From NCBI GenBank assembly GCA_004554665.1, contig SFKY01000005.1:1-64000 (forward strand): a stretch of DNA of 64,000 bases, written 5' to 3'. The notes beneath the pieces are model-generated. The model did no database searches. It was given only the letters and a program-made list of their open reading frames with translations, and was not told where the DNA came from. A program made the translations under genes and the position numbers. Shown in pieces: positions 42,074 through 49,574 of this stretch. How positions within the stretch are numbered: position 1 is the stretch's first letter; each line of letters starts with the position of its first letter. This DNA comes from Bacteroidales bacterium (GTDB taxonomy: Bacteria > Bacteroidota > Bacteroidia > Bacteroidales > Bacteroidaceae).

Positions 42074-42135
42074 TCGTAAACGTGGCATTTAGCCATCGTA
42101 AATGCCATGATTAGCGCCGTAAAGATGGCATTTAC
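42074..42135. repeat. TGGCATTTAG palindromic element, copy D
   Basis: Contains CGTAAACGTGGCATTTAGCC, ATCGTAAATGCCATGATTAGCG and CCGTAAAGATGGCATTTAC. The CATGATTAGCG and GTAAA modules match copy B closely, and the first part matches copy C. It follows the DUF4294 stop by 32 bp. Confidence 0.7.
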
Positions 42136-42184
42136 CCCAAATCAGTGTTTCATTGGAAAGAGTGATTTACATTTCTTACTGACA

Positions 42185-42252
42185 GATTTAGGGTGTATTG
42201 TGCCCTCACCCTACCCCTCTCCCACGGGGCGAGGGCACAATACACCTAAATC
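42185..42252. repeat. Long hairpin with TGCCCTC/GAGGGCA arms
   Basis: Arms at 42185-42207 and 42231-42252 pair over 22 bp with one bulged G; the loop is about 23 nt and C-rich. It is likely a REP-like element or terminator in the 373-bp gap between the DUF4294 gene and the SDR gene. 42256-42373 is AT-rich with nothing else seen. Confidence 0.7.
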
Positions 42253-42373
42253 AGTCTATACGAAATGTCTATAACCATTTTCTAATGAACTTATCTGAGG
42301 GTTAAAAATTGGTCAAAATGACAGCAATGGTGGACAAGTGAGGCAGAAAAAACGATAAAAGTGGTTGTAATTT

Positions 42374-42404
42374 TTTGAAATACAAGTATTTTCATGTAAT
42401 TTTG
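42374..42404 (+). promoter_or_regulatory. Promoter of the SDR-PAP2-miaB run
   Basis: -33 TTTG at 42374-42377 and -7 TAATTTTG at 42397-42404, 19 bp apart: a full consensus match, just before the SDR start. Confidence 0.75.
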
Positions 42405-42432
42405 CAAGCTAAATATGAATGAATCACCATCA

Positions 42433-43428
42433 ATGAAGATACTTGTAACGGGTGCGAGCGGCTTTATCGGCAGTTTTATCGTCGAAGAAGCGCTCCGACG
42501 AGGCATGGAAACATGGGCGGCCGTACGCCCATCGAGCTCCAGACGCTATCTCGCAGACCCGCGCATCCATTTCATATCACTCGATTTCTCTTCGCAGAAA
42601 AACATAGAGGAGGCGCTGGCCGACCACCACTTCGACTACGTGGTGCATGCAGCCGGCCTGACCAAGAGCCTGCATCCCGAAGACTTCTACGAGGTCAACA
42701 CCGAGGGAACCAAGCGGTTGGTCAAAGCGCTGCTCAACCTGCAGATGCCCATCCACAAGTTTGTGTACCTGAGTTCGCTCAGCGTATTTGGCGCCATCAA
42801 GGAGCAGCAGCCTTATCAGGAGATTACAGAGGACGACTTCCCGAAACCTAACACCGCCTATGGCAAGAGCAAGCTCAAGGCAGAGCGCTTCATCGAGTCC
42901 ATAGGCAACAGTTTCCCCTACGTGATCCTGCGCCCCACAGGCGTTTACGGCCCCAGGGAGAAAGACTATTTCCTCATGGCCAAGTCTATCAAGGGCCATC
43001 TGGACTTCTCGGTGGGTTTCAAGCGCCAAGACATCACCTTCGTCTATGTCAAGGACCTGGTGCAGGCCATCTTCCTCACCTTCGACCACGGCATGAACGG
43101 GCGCAAGTATTTCCTCAGCGACGGTAAGGTGTACCAGTCGAGCGACTTCAGCCGCCTTATCCGCAGGGCACTGGGACATCCGTGGTGGATACGCATCAAG
43201 GCACCCGTGTGGCTGCTGCATATCGTGACCACGTGTGGCGAGTGGGCAAGCCGCATGACGGGCAAGGTGACCGCGCTCAACAACGACAAGTACCATATCC
43301 TGCGCCAACGCAACTGGCGTTGCAACGTAGAGCCGGCTATGGACGAACTGGGGTATCATCCACACTACGACCTGGAGCGCGGTGTGGCAGAGACCATCAG
43401 CTGGTATAAACAAGAAGGGTGGCTGTAG
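42433..43428 (+). CDS. NAD(P)-dependent extended SDR (epimerase/dehydratase-like)
   Basis: Extended short-chain dehydrogenase, about 331 residues. The Rossmann motif TGASGFIGSFIVEEAL opens the protein, VVHAAG and YLSSLSVFG follow, and the catalytic pair is in YGKSK. RPTGVYGPRE is the usual substrate-side motif. The C-terminal part (PVWLLHIVTTCGEWASRMTG) suggests a 3-beta-HSD-like form rather than a nucleotide-sugar epimerase. Together with the adjacent PAP2 enzyme this is compatible with the bacterial ceramide reductase (CerR) type, but sugar epimerase remains possible. ATG at 42433 is preferred; an ATG at 42415 also lies in frame, very near the expected transcript start. Confidence 0.82.
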   Translation: MKILVTGASGFIGSFIVEEALRRGMETWAAVRPSSSRRYLADPRIHFISLDFSSQKNIEEALADHHFDYVVHAAGLTKSLHPEDFYEVNTEGTKRLVKALLNLQMPIHKFVYLSSLSVFGAIKEQQPYQEITEDDFPKPNTAYGKSKLKAERFIESIGNSFPYVILRPTGVYGPREKDYFLMAKSIKGHLDFSVGFKRQDITFVYVKDLVQAIFLTFDHGMNGRKYFLSDGKVYQSSDFSRLIRRALGHPWWIRIKAPVWLLHIVTTCGEWASRMTGKVTALNNDKYHILRQRNWRCNVEPAMDELGYHPHYDLERGVAETISWYKQEGWL

Positions 43429-43456
43429 GCCGTCCCGAGAAACATCGGATTAGGTT

Positions 43457-44443
43457 TTGAAGCAGATTATCGACATTTTCAAGATAGAGAAGAAGCCCCA
43501 TAGGGGACTGATGGCATTCGAATGGGTGGTCATGGGCTATCTCGCGCTCACGCTCCTCATCGTTCTCTTTGCCTATACCAAGATAGAGAATCCCGAATCC
43601 ATGATTTGGGGGCGCGCACGGGTCGTGGCCATGACAGCAGCCCTGTGGGCAGTGTACCGCCTTGTGCCGTGCCGGTTTACCATGATGGTGAGGGTGGTGG
43701 CACAGATCTCACTGCTGGCATGGTGGTACCCCGACACGTACGAGATCAACCGCCTGCTGCCCAACCTCGACCACCATTTCGCGGCCTGGGAGCAAGCCCT
43801 GTTTGGCTGTCAGCCGGCCCTGATATTTGCAGCACGATGGCCGTCGGTCGTAGTGAGCGAACTGATGAGCCTGGGCTATGCCGCGTACTATCCGCTGATA
43901 GGAGTGGTGGTCTTCGCGTACTTCTTCCGGCACTACGAGGAGTTCACGCAGTGCGCGTTTGTCATCATCGCCTCGTTCTTCGCCTATTACATCGTCTTCG
44001 ACGTGCTTCCGGTGGTGGGCCCCACCTTTTATTATAAGGCGGTAGGGCTCGACCAGATTGCCCGGGGGGCGTTTCCCGCTCTGGGCGACTATTTCAACCA
44101 TCACCAAGACTGTCTCCCCACCCCGGGATATACTGACGGCCTGTTCTATCACTTGGTAGAAGATGCCAAAGCGGCCGGCGAGCGCCCCACCGCAGCGTTT
44201 CCCAGCTCACACGTGGGGGTCTCCACGGTGTGCATGATGCTGCTCTGGCGGGTGCGCAGCTACCGCCTGTGCTGGTGTCTCATGCCCATCTATGTGCTGC
44301 TCTGCCTGGCCACGGTCTACATACAGGCCCACTACGTGATCGATGCATTGGCCGGACTGGTATCGGGCGTGGCCCTGTATCACGCCACAATGGCGGCTGC
44401 CAAAGCATGGCAGCATCCCTCCCACACGAAACATCATTCCTAA
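43457..44443 (+). CDS. PAP2-superfamily lipid phosphatase/phosphotransferase
   Basis: Integral membrane protein of 328 residues with about six spans. PAP2 motifs in the C-terminal half: GERPTAAFPSSHVGVS (motif 2 with catalytic His) and YIQAHYVIDALAG (motif 3 with nucleophile His and Asp). The length and pattern resemble the Aur1/inositol-phosphoceramide-synthase-like group rather than short PAP2 phosphatases. The start at 43457 is a TTG; the first ATG is at 43511 and would cut into the N-terminal helix region. It lies 28 bp after the SDR gene. Likely role: dephosphorylation or head-group transfer on a lipid at the inner membrane. Confidence 0.85.
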   Translation: MKQIIDIFKIEKKPHRGLMAFEWVVMGYLALTLLIVLFAYTKIENPESMIWGRARVVAMTAALWAVYRLVPCRFTMMVRVVAQISLLAWWYPDTYEINRLLPNLDHHFAAWEQALFGCQPALIFAARWPSVVVSELMSLGYAAYYPLIGVVVFAYFFRHYEEFTQCAFVIIASFFAYYIVFDVLPVVGPTFYYKAVGLDQIARGAFPALGDYFNHHQDCLPTPGYTDGLFYHLVEDAKAAGERPTAAFPSSHVGVSTVCMMLLWRVRSYRLCWCLMPIYVLLCLATVYIQAHYVIDALAGLVSGVALYHATMAAAKAWQHPSHTKHHS

Positions 44444-44447
44444 ATAT

Positions 44448-45788
44448 ATGAAACAACTATATATAGAGACCTACGGCTGCCAGATGAACGTGGCAGACTC
44501 GGAGGTGGTGGCCTCCATCATGCAGATGGCCGGCTACGAGCTGTGCGATGACGAGACCCTGGCCGATGCCATCTTTCTCAATACGTGCAGCATACGCGAG
44601 AATGCGGAGAACAAGATCTACAACAGGCTCGACACCCTGCATGCGGAGCGCAAAAAGGGGCGGAAGCTGATACTGGGCGTGCTGGGATGTATGGCCGAGC
44701 GCGTGAAGGAAGACTTAATCAACAACCACTATGCCAACCTGGTGTGTGGGCCAGACAGCTATCTCAACCTGCCCGACATGATCGCGCAGTGCGAGCTGGG
44801 ACAAAACGCCATCAACATCGAACTGTCTAAGACCGAGACTTACCGCAACGTGATTCCGCAAAGGATAGGAGGCAACCGCGTAAGCGGATTCGTGAGCATC
44901 ATGCGCGGATGCAACAACTTCTGCCACTACTGCATCGTGCCCTACACACGGGGCCGCGAGCGGTCGAGAGACGTAGAGAGCATCCTCCGCGAGGTGGCCG
45001 ACCTGCACGACAAGGGTTTCAAAGAGGTGACACTGCTGGGACAGAACGTCAACTCGTATGGACTCTCGCCATCTGGAAAGCGTGAACCGGGCTCCACCTC
45101 GTTTGCCGAACTGCTGCGCATGGTAGCCCGTGCGGTGCCCGACATGCGCGTGCGCTTCACCACGTCCAATCCTGAGGATATGACAGAGGACATCCTGCAC
45201 GCCATTGCCGAGGAGCCCAATCTCTGCCACCATATCCACTTCCCCGTACAGAGCGGTTCGGACAAGGTGCTGCGGCTCATGAACCGCAAATATACCCGCG
45301 AGGACTATCTGGAGAAGATTGCTGCCATCCGCCGCATCATCCCCGACTGCGGCATCACCACCGACATCTTTGTGGGATACCACGATGAGACCGACGAGGA
45401 TCACCAGCTCACGCTCTCTCTGGTGCGCGAGGTGGGTTTCGACAGTGCTTTCATGTTCAAATATTCGGAGAGGCCGGGCACGTATGCGGCCAAGCATCTG
45501 CCTGACAATGTGTCTGAGGAAGTGAAGATAGCCCGCCTCAACGAACTGATACACCTGCAGACCGAGGTAAGCACCCTCCAGAACCGCAAGGACGAGGGCA
45601 AGGAGTTTGATGTGCTCATCGAGAGCTACAGCAAGCGCAGCCGGGAGCAGCTGATGGGTCGCACGCCGCAAAACAAGGCCGTGGTGCTCGACAAGGGGAG
45701 CCACCATATCGGCGACACCGTGAGGGTGCGCATCACCGGAAGCACCAGCGCCACGCTGTTTGGCGTGGAAGTTGGGCGTAAAGACTAA
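44448..45788 (+). CDS. miaB: tRNA ms2i6A methylthiotransferase MiaB
   Basis: Radical-SAM enzyme adding a methylthio group to i6A37 of tRNA, 446 residues. The N-terminal UPF0004 domain has YIETYGCQMNVADSE and FLNTCSIRENAENK, with cluster cysteines also in GVLGCMAER. The radical-SAM motif is RGCNNFCHYCIVPYTRGRERSR (CxxxCxxC). The C-terminal TRAM domain runs to the end. The ATG at 44448 follows the PAP2 stop by 4 bp; longer frames overlap that gene. The family member is MiaB by YETYGCQMN and length, rather than RimO or MtaB. Confidence 0.96.
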   Translation: MKQLYIETYGCQMNVADSEVVASIMQMAGYELCDDETLADAIFLNTCSIRENAENKIYNRLDTLHAERKKGRKLILGVLGCMAERVKEDLINNHYANLVCGPDSYLNLPDMIAQCELGQNAINIELSKTETYRNVIPQRIGGNRVSGFVSIMRGCNNFCHYCIVPYTRGRERSRDVESILREVADLHDKGFKEVTLLGQNVNSYGLSPSGKREPGSTSFAELLRMVARAVPDMRVRFTTSNPEDMTEDILHAIAEEPNLCHHIHFPVQSGSDKVLRLMNRKYTREDYLEKIAAIRRIIPDCGITTDIFVGYHDETDEDHQLTLSLVREVGFDSAFMFKYSERPGTYAAKHLPDNVSEEVKIARLNELIHLQTEVSTLQNRKDEGKEFDVLIESYSKRSREQLMGRTPQNKAVVLDKGSHHIGDTVRVRITGSTSATLFGVEVGRKD

Positions 45789-45828
45789 AAATTTTTTTCG
45801 CTCGCTTGCTTTTTCCGCATAAATAGTA

Positions 45829-45836
45829 TATATTTG
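45829..45836 (+). promoter_or_regulatory. -7 box (TATATTTG) for the ABC exporter gene
   Basis: Matches TAnnTTTG, with a -33-like TTGC at 45806-45809 (19 bp spacing). The ATG is 8 bp further, so the transcript would have a very short leader. Confidence 0.55.
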
Positions 45837-45843
45837 CAACATT

Positions 45844-47673
45844 ATGAAAGAATTCCTACAAATCCTAAAGCGGTACATCCCACCCTACAAGCGGTATCTG
45901 GTGGGGTCGGTCGTGTTCAATATCCTCGCTGCCATCCTGAACATATTCTCGTTTGCCGCCATCATCCCCATCCTGCAGATTCTGTTCGACACGGATGGGC
46001 ATGCCACATCCACCCAGCTCATGCCTTGGGACTGGGATAACCTGAAAGATGTGCTGGCCAACAATGCCGACTACTACGTGCGGGAACTCATTGCGTGGAC
46101 CAACCCCGTCACCACGCTGCTGCTGATCGGATTGATTCTCACTTTCATGACCTTCCTCAAGACGGGGGCCTACTTCCTCGCCTCGGCGGCCATCATCCCC
46201 ATGCGCACCGGCGTGGTAAGGGACATCAGAAACCAACTGTACAAGAAAATCACTACCCTCTCGCTCGGCTTCTTCAGCGAAGAGCGCAAGGGAGACATCA
46301 TCGCCCGTATGAGCGGTGACGTGCAGGAGATAGAAAACAGTATCATGGCATGGATAGACATGCTGATCAAGAATCCTATCCTCATCCTCTTCTACTTCGG
46401 AGCCCTCATCTTCATCTCCTGGAAACTCACGCTCTTCACCCTCTGCTTCGTGCCGCTCTTCGGATGGTTCATGGGCATGGTGGGACGCAAGCTCAAGGCC
46501 AACAGTGTGAAAGTGCAAGCCCTCTGGAGCGACACCATGAGCCAAGTGGAGGAAACGCTCGGCGGACTGCGTATCATCAAGGCGTTCTGCGCCGAGGCGA
46601 AGATGAACCGCCGTTTCAACCGTACCAACAGCAGTTATCGCGACCAACTGGCCCGTGTGCAGATACGGCAGCAGGCCGCCCATCCTATGAGCGAGTTTCT
46701 GGGCACGCTCATGATTGTCATCGTACTCTGGTTTGGCGGCATCATGGTGCTGCGGAGCCACGTCATGTCGGGCCCGACATTCATCTATTACTTGGTGATG
46801 CTCTACTCCATCATCAACCCACTCAAGGATTTCTCCAAGGCCGGATACAATATCCCCAAGGGACTGGCGAGCATGGAACGCATCGACAGGATACTCAATG
46901 CCGAGAACGCGATACAGGAATGTGAGCATCCTGTACACATCAGCAGTCTGGAACACGACATCGAGTTCCGCCACGTATCATTCAAGTACGAGCAGCAGTG
47001 GATCTTACGCGACATCAACCTCGTCATCCCCAAGGGCAAGACCATCGCCATCGTGGGCCAGAGCGGCTCTGGCAAGTCCACCATGCTCGATCTCATCCCC
47101 CGATACTACGATGTGCAGGAGGGCGAGGTGCTGATAGACGGCATCAATATCAAGGACCTGGGCATACACGACCTGCGGCAGCTCATCGGCAACGTGAACC
47201 AGGAGGCTATCCTGTTCAACGACTCGTTTTACAACAACATCACTTTCGGCGTGGAGAACACCACGCGCGAGGAAGTGGAGCGGGCGGCCAAGATTGCCAA
47301 CGCCTATGAGTTTATCACCGAATCGGAACACGGATTCGACACCAATATCGGTGACCGCGGTGGCCGCTTGAGTGGTGGCCAACGCCAGCGTGTGAGCATC
47401 GCACGAGCCATCCTCAAGAATCCTCCTATCCTTATCCTTGACGAAGCTACCTCAGCACTCGACACGGAGAGCGAACGGCTCGTGCAGGAGGCGCTGGAAC
47501 GACTGATGAAGACGCGCACCACCATCGCCGTAGCCCACCGCCTGTCGACCATCAAGAGCGCCGACGAGATATGTGTGCTGCACGAAGGCCACATCGTGGA
47601 GCGCGGCACACACGAGGAACTGCTCCAGACCAACGGATACTATAAGAAACTGCACGATATGCAGCAGGTTTAA
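45844..47673 (+). CDS. ABC exporter, fused membrane and ATPase (MsbA-like)
   Basis: Half-transporter of 609 residues. Six membrane spans fill residues 1-320. The nucleotide-binding domain has Walker A GQSGSGKSTML, Q-loop VNQEAILFND, signature LSGGQRQRVSIARAI, Walker B ILILDEATSALD and switch VAHRLSTI. Exporters of this shape flip lipid A or other lipids, or drugs. The next gene is an LpxL-type acyltransferase 24 bp away, which favours lipid A or a related lipid as cargo. The loop EQQWILRDINLVIPKGKTIAIVG marks the start of the ATPase domain. Confidence 0.9.
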   Translation: MKEFLQILKRYIPPYKRYLVGSVVFNILAAILNIFSFAAIIPILQILFDTDGHATSTQLMPWDWDNLKDVLANNADYYVRELIAWTNPVTTLLLIGLILTFMTFLKTGAYFLASAAIIPMRTGVVRDIRNQLYKKITTLSLGFFSEERKGDIIARMSGDVQEIENSIMAWIDMLIKNPILILFYFGALIFISWKLTLFTLCFVPLFGWFMGMVGRKLKANSVKVQALWSDTMSQVEETLGGLRIIKAFCAEAKMNRRFNRTNSSYRDQLARVQIRQQAAHPMSEFLGTLMIVIVLWFGGIMVLRSHVMSGPTFIYYLVMLYSIINPLKDFSKAGYNIPKGLASMERIDRILNAENAIQECEHPVHISSLEHDIEFRHVSFKYEQQWILRDINLVIPKGKTIAIVGQSGSGKSTMLDLIPRYYDVQEGEVLIDGINIKDLGIHDLRQLIGNVNQEAILFNDSFYNNITFGVENTTREEVERAAKIANAYEFITESEHGFDTNIGDRGGRLSGGQRQRVSIARAILKNPPILILDEATSALDTESERLVQEALERLMKTRTTIAVAHRLSTIKSADEICVLHEGHIVERGTHEELLQTNGYYKKLHDMQQV

Positions 47674-47697
47674 GTGCGCCCAAAAGCTGTTCCTGTC

Positions 47698-48672
47698 ATG
47701 AAGATATTATACCATTGTCTATACAGTGCGCTCTATCTGCTGTCGCTCTTGCCGCTTTGGGTGCTATACAGGGTGTCAGACATCTTCTATCTCCTCGCCT
47801 ACCATGTGGTAGGCTACCGCACCAAGCTGGTACGGCGACATCTTACCGACTCGTTTCCCGACAAGACGGCGCAAGAGATCGCTGCCATTGAGCGCGGCTT
47901 CTACCATTGGTTCTGCGACTATATGATAGAGACCATCAAACTGATGTCCATGAGCCGCCAGCAGATGATGCGCCGCATGCAGTTTAAGGGCACAGAGCAG
48001 ATAGACGAGTGCGTAGCCCGCGGACAGTCATGCGGTGTCTATCTGGGTCATTATTGCAACTGGGAGTGGATTACCTCACTCCCGCTGTGGGTATCGCCGT
48101 CGGGACAGTGTACGCAAATCTATCACGTGCTCGAAAACCCGTGGTTCGACCGCCTGTTTGTGCGCCTCCGCTCCCGCTTCGGGTCGGTCAGCATTCCCAT
48201 GGCCGAGACCTTGCGCCGCATCGCCCAGTACCGCAAGGAGGGACAGCCCATTGTCATGGGATACATCTCTGACCAGGTTCCGTTCTGGAACAACATCCAC
48301 CACTGGTTAGACTTCCTGCACCATGATACGCCTGTGCTGACCGGCACCGAGAAACTGATGCGCGGCACTGGGCAAGCCGTTTTTTATGCCGATATCCGCC
48401 GTCCGCGCCGTGGTTACTACGAGTGTACGATGATTCCGATAGAGATGCATCCCGAACAGACGCAAGAATGGCAGCTCACCGATACCTACTTCCGACTGCT
48501 CGAGACGTCCATCCGCCGCCAGCCAGCCTGTTACCTGTGGACACACAACCGCTGGAAGCGCACCCGTGAAGAATACAATCTGCGTTACGACCCCGAGACA
48601 GGGCGCGTGAACATGACTGACAGCGTGGAGGAACTGCGGCGCAAGAAAGGCTTGGACGACCCCAAATCATAA
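47698..48672 (+). CDS. LpxL/HtrB-type lysophospholipid acyltransferase
   Basis: Membrane-bound acyltransferase of about 324 residues that adds a secondary acyl chain to lipid A or a similar lipid. An N-terminal hydrophobic anchor (LYSALYLLSLLPLWVLYR) is followed by RRHLTDSFPDKT, the catalytic-type segment GVYLGHYCNWEWITSLPL (HxxxxE, Bacteroidota form), GTEKLMRGTG and WTHNRWKR. The ATG at 47698 follows the ABC gene by 24 bp; an alternative GTG at 47674 adds eight non-hydrophobic residues. Paired with the MsbA-like exporter, it points to outer-membrane lipid A maturation. Confidence 0.9.
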   Translation: MKILYHCLYSALYLLSLLPLWVLYRVSDIFYLLAYHVVGYRTKLVRRHLTDSFPDKTAQEIAAIERGFYHWFCDYMIETIKLMSMSRQQMMRRMQFKGTEQIDECVARGQSCGVYLGHYCNWEWITSLPLWVSPSGQCTQIYHVLENPWFDRLFVRLRSRFGSVSIPMAETLRRIAQYRKEGQPIVMGYISDQVPFWNNIHHWLDFLHHDTPVLTGTEKLMRGTGQAVFYADIRRPRRGYYECTMIPIEMHPEQTQEWQLTDTYFRLLETSIRRQPACYLWTHNRWKRTREEYNLRYDPETGRVNMTDSVEELRRKKGLDDPKS

Positions 48673-48706
48673 GTGCCAAGGCCAGCCCTTTTGGCAGCCT
48701 TGGCAC
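48673..48706. terminator. Bidirectional stem-loop terminator
   Basis: Stem GTGCCAAGGC (48673-48682) with GCCTTGGCAC (48697-48706) between the convergent acyltransferase and GT11 genes; TTATTTATCCTTTTT follows on the plus strand. Confidence 0.7.
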
Positions 48707-48729
48707 CTGTTATTTATCCTTTTTCCTAC

Positions 48730-49545
48730 TTACAGAATATGCCTGAAGAGATGGTCGAAGTACCCGAAAGTGGGCGTTTCGCCCAGCTTGAGCGGTGCCA
48801 TCATCCAGCATAGCGGGCGGTCATGGTACATCGAGGCCACCAGCGAGAACGTGCTGGGAGCGCCGATGAGCCAGTCGCACTCGGAGAGCAGACAGAGGTC
48901 TTCGCCGGGATTGCCGTCGGGAAACGAGACCGCCATGCCGGGCAACGCACGCCGAAACTTCTCGCGGTCCAGCGTGGGGTCGTTGCCACAGATATACACG
49001 CTTAGCTTCCTGTCGGGATGCTGTGAAGCAAAGCGCCGGATATAGTCGATATACACCTCGTCGTCGAAAAAATACTTGCCACCATTCCATCGGCTGTAGT
49101 CGCCGCGCCGAATGTGGATGCCGAGACGCAGACCGTCCGCGCCACCGCCTTGGCGGAGCGTCTCCTCCACCCTCCTGCGCACACTATCCTTAAAAGCGAA
49201 TAGCTGCAATATCTCTTGCTTGTATTTCAGGAACAAGTCGTAGTATCTCACCTCCCATCCTTCCACCACCAGCCACCGCCGCCGCTCGAGCAGCGACTGC
49301 GCTTCCGGGTTGCCCTCGGGACTATGAAAGCCCGCTACGGGCAGCAACCCTATCTTGGCCCCATACTTGGCCAGCGCATACACCGCAAAGTTGTGCCACG
49401 CCGTATCGCCTATGTGGAAGTAAGGATACTTGTAGGCAAACCGCATAGACACCGTGCGCCGCCCATGCTCCCGAGCCCACGCATACACATGTCCATACTG
49501 CAACAGGTTGTTGCACATCCTTCCCTTGTCTCTTACAAATATCAT
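48730..49545 (-). CDS. GT11-like fucosyltransferase
   Basis: 271 residues with the GT11 (alpha-1,2-fucosyltransferase) layout: an N-terminal MCNNLLQYGHVYAWAREHG segment and the GDP-fucose-binding HIRRGDYSRWNGG near residue 150 (the HxRRxD motif). Later come LSVYICGNDP and a CDWLIGAPSTFSLVASM segment typical of motif III. It acts in the cytoplasm on a sugar or lipid-linked glycan. No O-antigen or capsule cluster adjoins it here. It is adjacent to the LTA-synthase-like gene on the same strand, 29 bp apart, so a surface glycan role is plausible. Confidence 0.85.
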   Translation of the reverse strand: MIFVRDKGRMCNNLLQYGHVYAWAREHGRRTVSMRFAYKYPYFHIGDTAWHNFAVYALAKYGAKIGLLPVAGFHSPEGNPEAQSLLERRRWLVVEGWEVRYYDLFLKYKQEILQLFAFKDSVRRRVEETLRQGGGADGLRLGIHIRRGDYSRWNGGKYFFDDEVYIDYIRRFASQHPDRKLSVYICGNDPTLDREKFRRALPGMAVSFPDGNPGEDLCLLSECDWLIGAPSTFSLVASMYHDRPLCWMMAPLKLGETPTFGYFDHLFRHIL

Positions 49546-49574
49546 GTCGCTCTATGCTTGTTTGGGGTGATACA

